DNA from: Aureimonas fodinaquatilis | Lineage (GTDB): Bacteria; Pseudomonadota; Alphaproteobacteria; Rhizobiales; Rhizobiaceae | Assembly: GCF_008369445.1 (NCBI RefSeq) | Contig: NZ_VTWH01000003.1 | Coordinates: 496,001-560,000, forward strand | DNA length: 64,000 nucleotides | Reading direction: 5' to 3' | Part shown: in pieces, positions 61,548-64,000 of the stretch | Position numbering within the stretch: position 1 is the first letter of the stretch | Layout of the letters: the number at the start of each line of letters is the position of its first letter | Made by a program: the position numbers and the translations under genes | The notes under the pieces: model-generated | The model's database searches: none | Seen by the model: only the letters and a program-made list of their open reading frames with translations | What the model was told of the DNA's origin: nothing

Positions 61548-64000
61548 ATGTCAGGCAAGCCCGCACACAAAAATCAGTTTCTGCAGATGCATTCGGCGCG
61601 AGCCGACAACTGGCGCGAGGTCACAACGCTCGCCGATGCCTGGGCGGCCAAGCGTGGTGAGAGGGCGGCGCTGGAGGAGGCGCTGGCCGGGTTGGAGATT
61701 ATCGAGGAATATAACGCCTATCCCGGCGCAAAACTGCTTGAAGCGCTGAAAGAGCGTATCGCCACGAACGACGCAGGTGGCTCGGCAAAGCTGGCCCGGC
61801 GCATATCGAACGGGCTTCTGACCCGCGCCTATAAGGGGCGCGCGGCTGAATGGGACGTCCATGACGTGATGTCACCGGAGGAAGTGGTCGATGTCATGCC
61901 GCCCGCAACGGGTGAAACGAATGGCCGCCGCCCCTATTTTGAAGTCCTTTACGTTAACAGCCAGCCAGCCGCGCGGTGGCCCGCTCTGGCCGCTGAAATC
62001 CGCAGATTGCGCCGGCCGGAGGATGCTTTCATTTATGAGCCGGTTTTTGTCGGCTCTTTTGAAGATGCGATCTGCGCAGCCGCCTTGAACCCGGACATAG
62101 TTTCCGTTGTCCTTGCCGAAGGCTTCCCCTACCGCTCGCGCCATGACGCGCCGGTTCTGCGCACAGTGCTGGACCCGCTGGGCGAAACGCAAAGCCCTGA
62201 CATGTCCGCGCTTCACCTTTCGCGCGCGCTGAAGCGGATAAGGCCCGAACTTGACATTTACCTGCTGTCCGACCGCCAGGTTGAAAAAATAGCCGGTGAC
62301 CGGGCAGCGGATGCCGTGCGGCGCATTTTCTACGCTGTCGAAGAGCCGCTGGAACTGCATCTCGCCATTCTGGAAGGCGTGCAGGCCCGCTTCGAAACAC
62401 CGTTTTTCGACAATCTGAAGAAGTATGCGCGGCGGCCGATCGGCACGTTTCACGCTTTGCCCATTGCTCGCGGCAAGTCTGTTTTCAAATCGGAGTGGAT
62501 CCGCGACATGGGTGAGTTCTACGGACTCAACCTGTTTCTGGCGGAAAGCAGTGCGACGACGGGCGGACTTGATAGCCTGTTGGAGCCGACTGGCACCATC
62601 AAACGCTCCCAGGAGCTAGCCGCTCGCGCCTTCGGTGCTGACCACGTTTTCTTTGTCACCAATGGCACATCCACATCCAACAAAATGGCGGTGCAGGCGC
62701 TTCTTGCGCCCGGTGATATCGCAATTGTGGACCGCAACTGCCACAAATCCCACCATTACGGCATGGTCCTCACCGGTGCCCAACCATATTATGTCGAAGC
62801 CTTTCCGATGACGGAATACTCGATGTATGGCGCAGTGCCACTCGACACCATCAAGCGCGCTTTGCTGGCGCTGAAGGCGGAAGGGCGTCTTGATCGTCTG
62901 AAGCTGCTGGACCTGACCAACTGCACTTTTGACGGGCATATGTACAATGTCCGTCGCGTTATGGAGGAATGCCTTGCCATCAAGCCGGACCTTATCTTTC
63001 TATGGGATGAGGCATGGTCCGGTTTTGCTCGCTTCTCGCCCTTCCTGCGTCCACGCACCGCCATGGGGGCGGCGGCCGATCTTGAGGAATGGCTGCGCGA
63101 CCCCGCTTCGATCAAGGCTTACGAAAAACAGCAGGAGGAGATCGGCAAGGACGCTTCCGACGATGTGCTGCTTGCCACCCACCTGATCCCTGACCCGCGC
63201 CTTGTGCGTTTGCGTGTCTACCAGACCAATTCAACCCATAAATCTATGTCCGCGATCCGGCAGGGCTCGATGCTGCTCGTCAAGGATGTCGATTTCCACA
63301 CTGTGGAAGCGCAATTCCATGAAGCCGTGTTCACGCATGCTTCAACCAGTCCTAACCAGCAGTTGATCGCCAGCCTGGACGTGGCGCGGCGGCAGATGGA
63401 ACTAGATGGCTACGGGCTGGTGATGAACGCGATCGAGATTGCGCTGAAAATCCGGCAGGCCGTGAACGAGCACCCCCTGATTTCAAAATATTTTCGCGTC
63501 CTTGGTGCCGACGAAATGATACCCGCTGCCTACCGGCAGTCAGGATTTACAGATTACCTGACGCCGGGCACCACCTGGGCCACAGCGGTCAAGGCCATGC
63601 GGGAGGATGAGTTCTATCTGGACCCCACCCGCATGACCCTTGTGTGCGGCACGGCCGGTTTCGATGGAACCCAGTTCAAGGGTCTTTTGGCTAACCAGTA
63701 CAGTATCCAGATCAACAAAACATCGCGCAACAGCGTATTGCTGCAATCGAACATCAACAATACGCGCAGCGATGTTGCGCATCTTGTCCGCGTGCTTGTT
63801 GAAATCTGCCATGGCATCGAAAAGCGTCTGGCCGATGGTGGCGAAGGTGAACGGACGGCATTTGCAGCCCGGGTTAAGTCACTGATGACCGACGTGCCCG
63901 ACCTTCCAAATTTCAGTCACTTCCACGACGTGTACAGAGGCGATGCGGGAAAAACGACGCCTGAAGGCGATATGCGCACCGCGTTCTTCAACGCCTATGA
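61548..64000 (+). CDS. Large PLP-dependent Orn/Lys/Arg-type decarboxylase (3' end outside window)
   Basis: The frame from ATG 61548 (GGGAG nearby) stays open to the window end, giving at least 817 residues. An N-terminal domain (about 1-290) precedes the aminotransferase-like fold. The likely PLP lysine is Lys565 in NSTHKSMSAIRQG, with DEAWSGFARF and FFVTNGTSTSNK as other family landmarks. It resembles arginine/lysine/ornithine decarboxylases, but substrate is not decidable. With aspT next door, it could feed a decarboxylation-antiport cycle. Confidence 0.87.
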   Translation, partial: MSGKPAHKNQFLQMHSARADNWREVTTLADAWAAKRGERAALEEALAGLEIIEEYNAYPGAKLLEALKERIATNDAGGSAKLARRISNGLLTRAYKGRAAEWDVHDVMSPEEVVDVMPPATGETNGRRPYFEVLYVNSQPAARWPALAAEIRRLRRPEDAFIYEPVFVGSFEDAICAAALNPDIVSVVLAEGFPYRSRHDAPVLRTVLDPLGETQSPDMSALHLSRALKRIRPELDIYLLSDRQVEKIAGDRAADAVRRIFYAVEEPLELHLAILEGVQARFETPFFDNLKKYARRPIGTFHALPIARGKSVFKSEWIRDMGEFYGLNLFLAESSATTGGLDSLLEPTGTIKRSQELAARAFGADHVFFVTNGTSTSNKMAVQALLAPGDIAIVDRNCHKSHHYGMVLTGAQPYYVEAFPMTEYSMYGAVPLDTIKRALLALKAEGRLDRLKLLDLTNCTFDGHMYNVRRVMEECLAIKPDLIFLWDEAWSGFARFSPFLRPRTAMGAAADLEEWLRDPASIKAYEKQQEEIGKDASDDVLLATHLIPDPRLVRLRVYQTNSTHKSMSAIRQGSMLLVKDVDFHTVEAQFHEAVFTHASTSPNQQLIASLDVARRQMELDGYGLVMNAIEIALKIRQAVNEHPLISKYFRVLGADEMIPAAYRQSGFTDYLTPGTTWATAVKAMREDEFYLDPTRMTLVCGTAGFDGTQFKGLLANQYSIQINKTSRNSVLLQSNINNTRSDVAHLVRVLVEICHGIEKRLADGGEGERTAFAARVKSLMTDVPDLPNFSHFHDVYRGDAGKTTPEGDMRTAFFNAY

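Overview
The window reads as chromosomal DNA of an alphaproteobacterium of the order Hyphomicrobiales (Rhizobiales). The evidence is the conserved gene blocks (mtaB-dapF; ffh, rpsP-rimM-trmD-rplS-leuC; sdhCDA/sdhB; priA-atpHAGDC; rlmH-rsfS-nadD-proA-proB-obgE-rpmA-rplU), the absence of atpB/E/F beside atpHAGDC, and a RirA-type iron box. I cannot name the genus from sequence alone.

Layout. 1-36.9 kb is mostly housekeeping. It holds a possible ftsY start and mtaB-dapF (minus); ffh, rpsP, rimM, a small monooxygenase, trmD, rplS, leuC and an acetyltransferase (plus); and succinate dehydrogenase, with sdhCDA split from sdhB by a glycosyltransferase, a secreted protein and an App1-type phosphatase. 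Next come a secreted MsrA, a secreted DUF302 protein, dps, priA and the F1 ATP synthase operon. On the minus strand follow rppH, ctpA, an EnvC-like gene, and rlmH through rplU. A tRNA-Ser(CGA) gene lies divergently beyond rplU.

36.9-41.0 kb is a small accessory islet. The last 19 bp of tRNA-Ser recur with one mismatch at 40542-40560. Between the two copies lie AT-rich DNA with a gene fragment and one large autotransporter whose passenger has about six propeller-like repeats. An IS3-type transposase remnant lies just beyond.

41.0-48.7 kb is a catabolic operon on the minus strand: a methylisocitrate-lyase-like enzyme, a complete tripartite tricarboxylate transporter (TctC, TctB, TctA), and isomerase, fumarylacetoacetase-fold, hydratase and aldolase enzymes of the HpaF/G/H/I type. 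A divergent IclR regulator controls it; perfect inverted 15-mers overlap the ribosome binding sites of both divergent genes. No ring-cleaving dioxygenase is present.

49.0-55.6 kb is a siderophore uptake locus: a TonB-dependent receptor, a DUF2218 protein, and a four-gene ABC importer, with one exact and one near-match iron box. 55.7-59.3 kb is a run of five exported proteins (DUF992, EF-hand, glycine-zipper lipoprotein, Cu/Zn superoxide dismutase, porin). The right end carries an AspT-type antiporter followed by a large PLP-dependent decarboxylase cut by the window edge, which together look like a decarboxylation/antiport pair.

A family of about 100-bp intergenic repeats is scattered through the housekeeping half (six near full-length copies and one partial). 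One of them supplies the last codons and stop of rimM.
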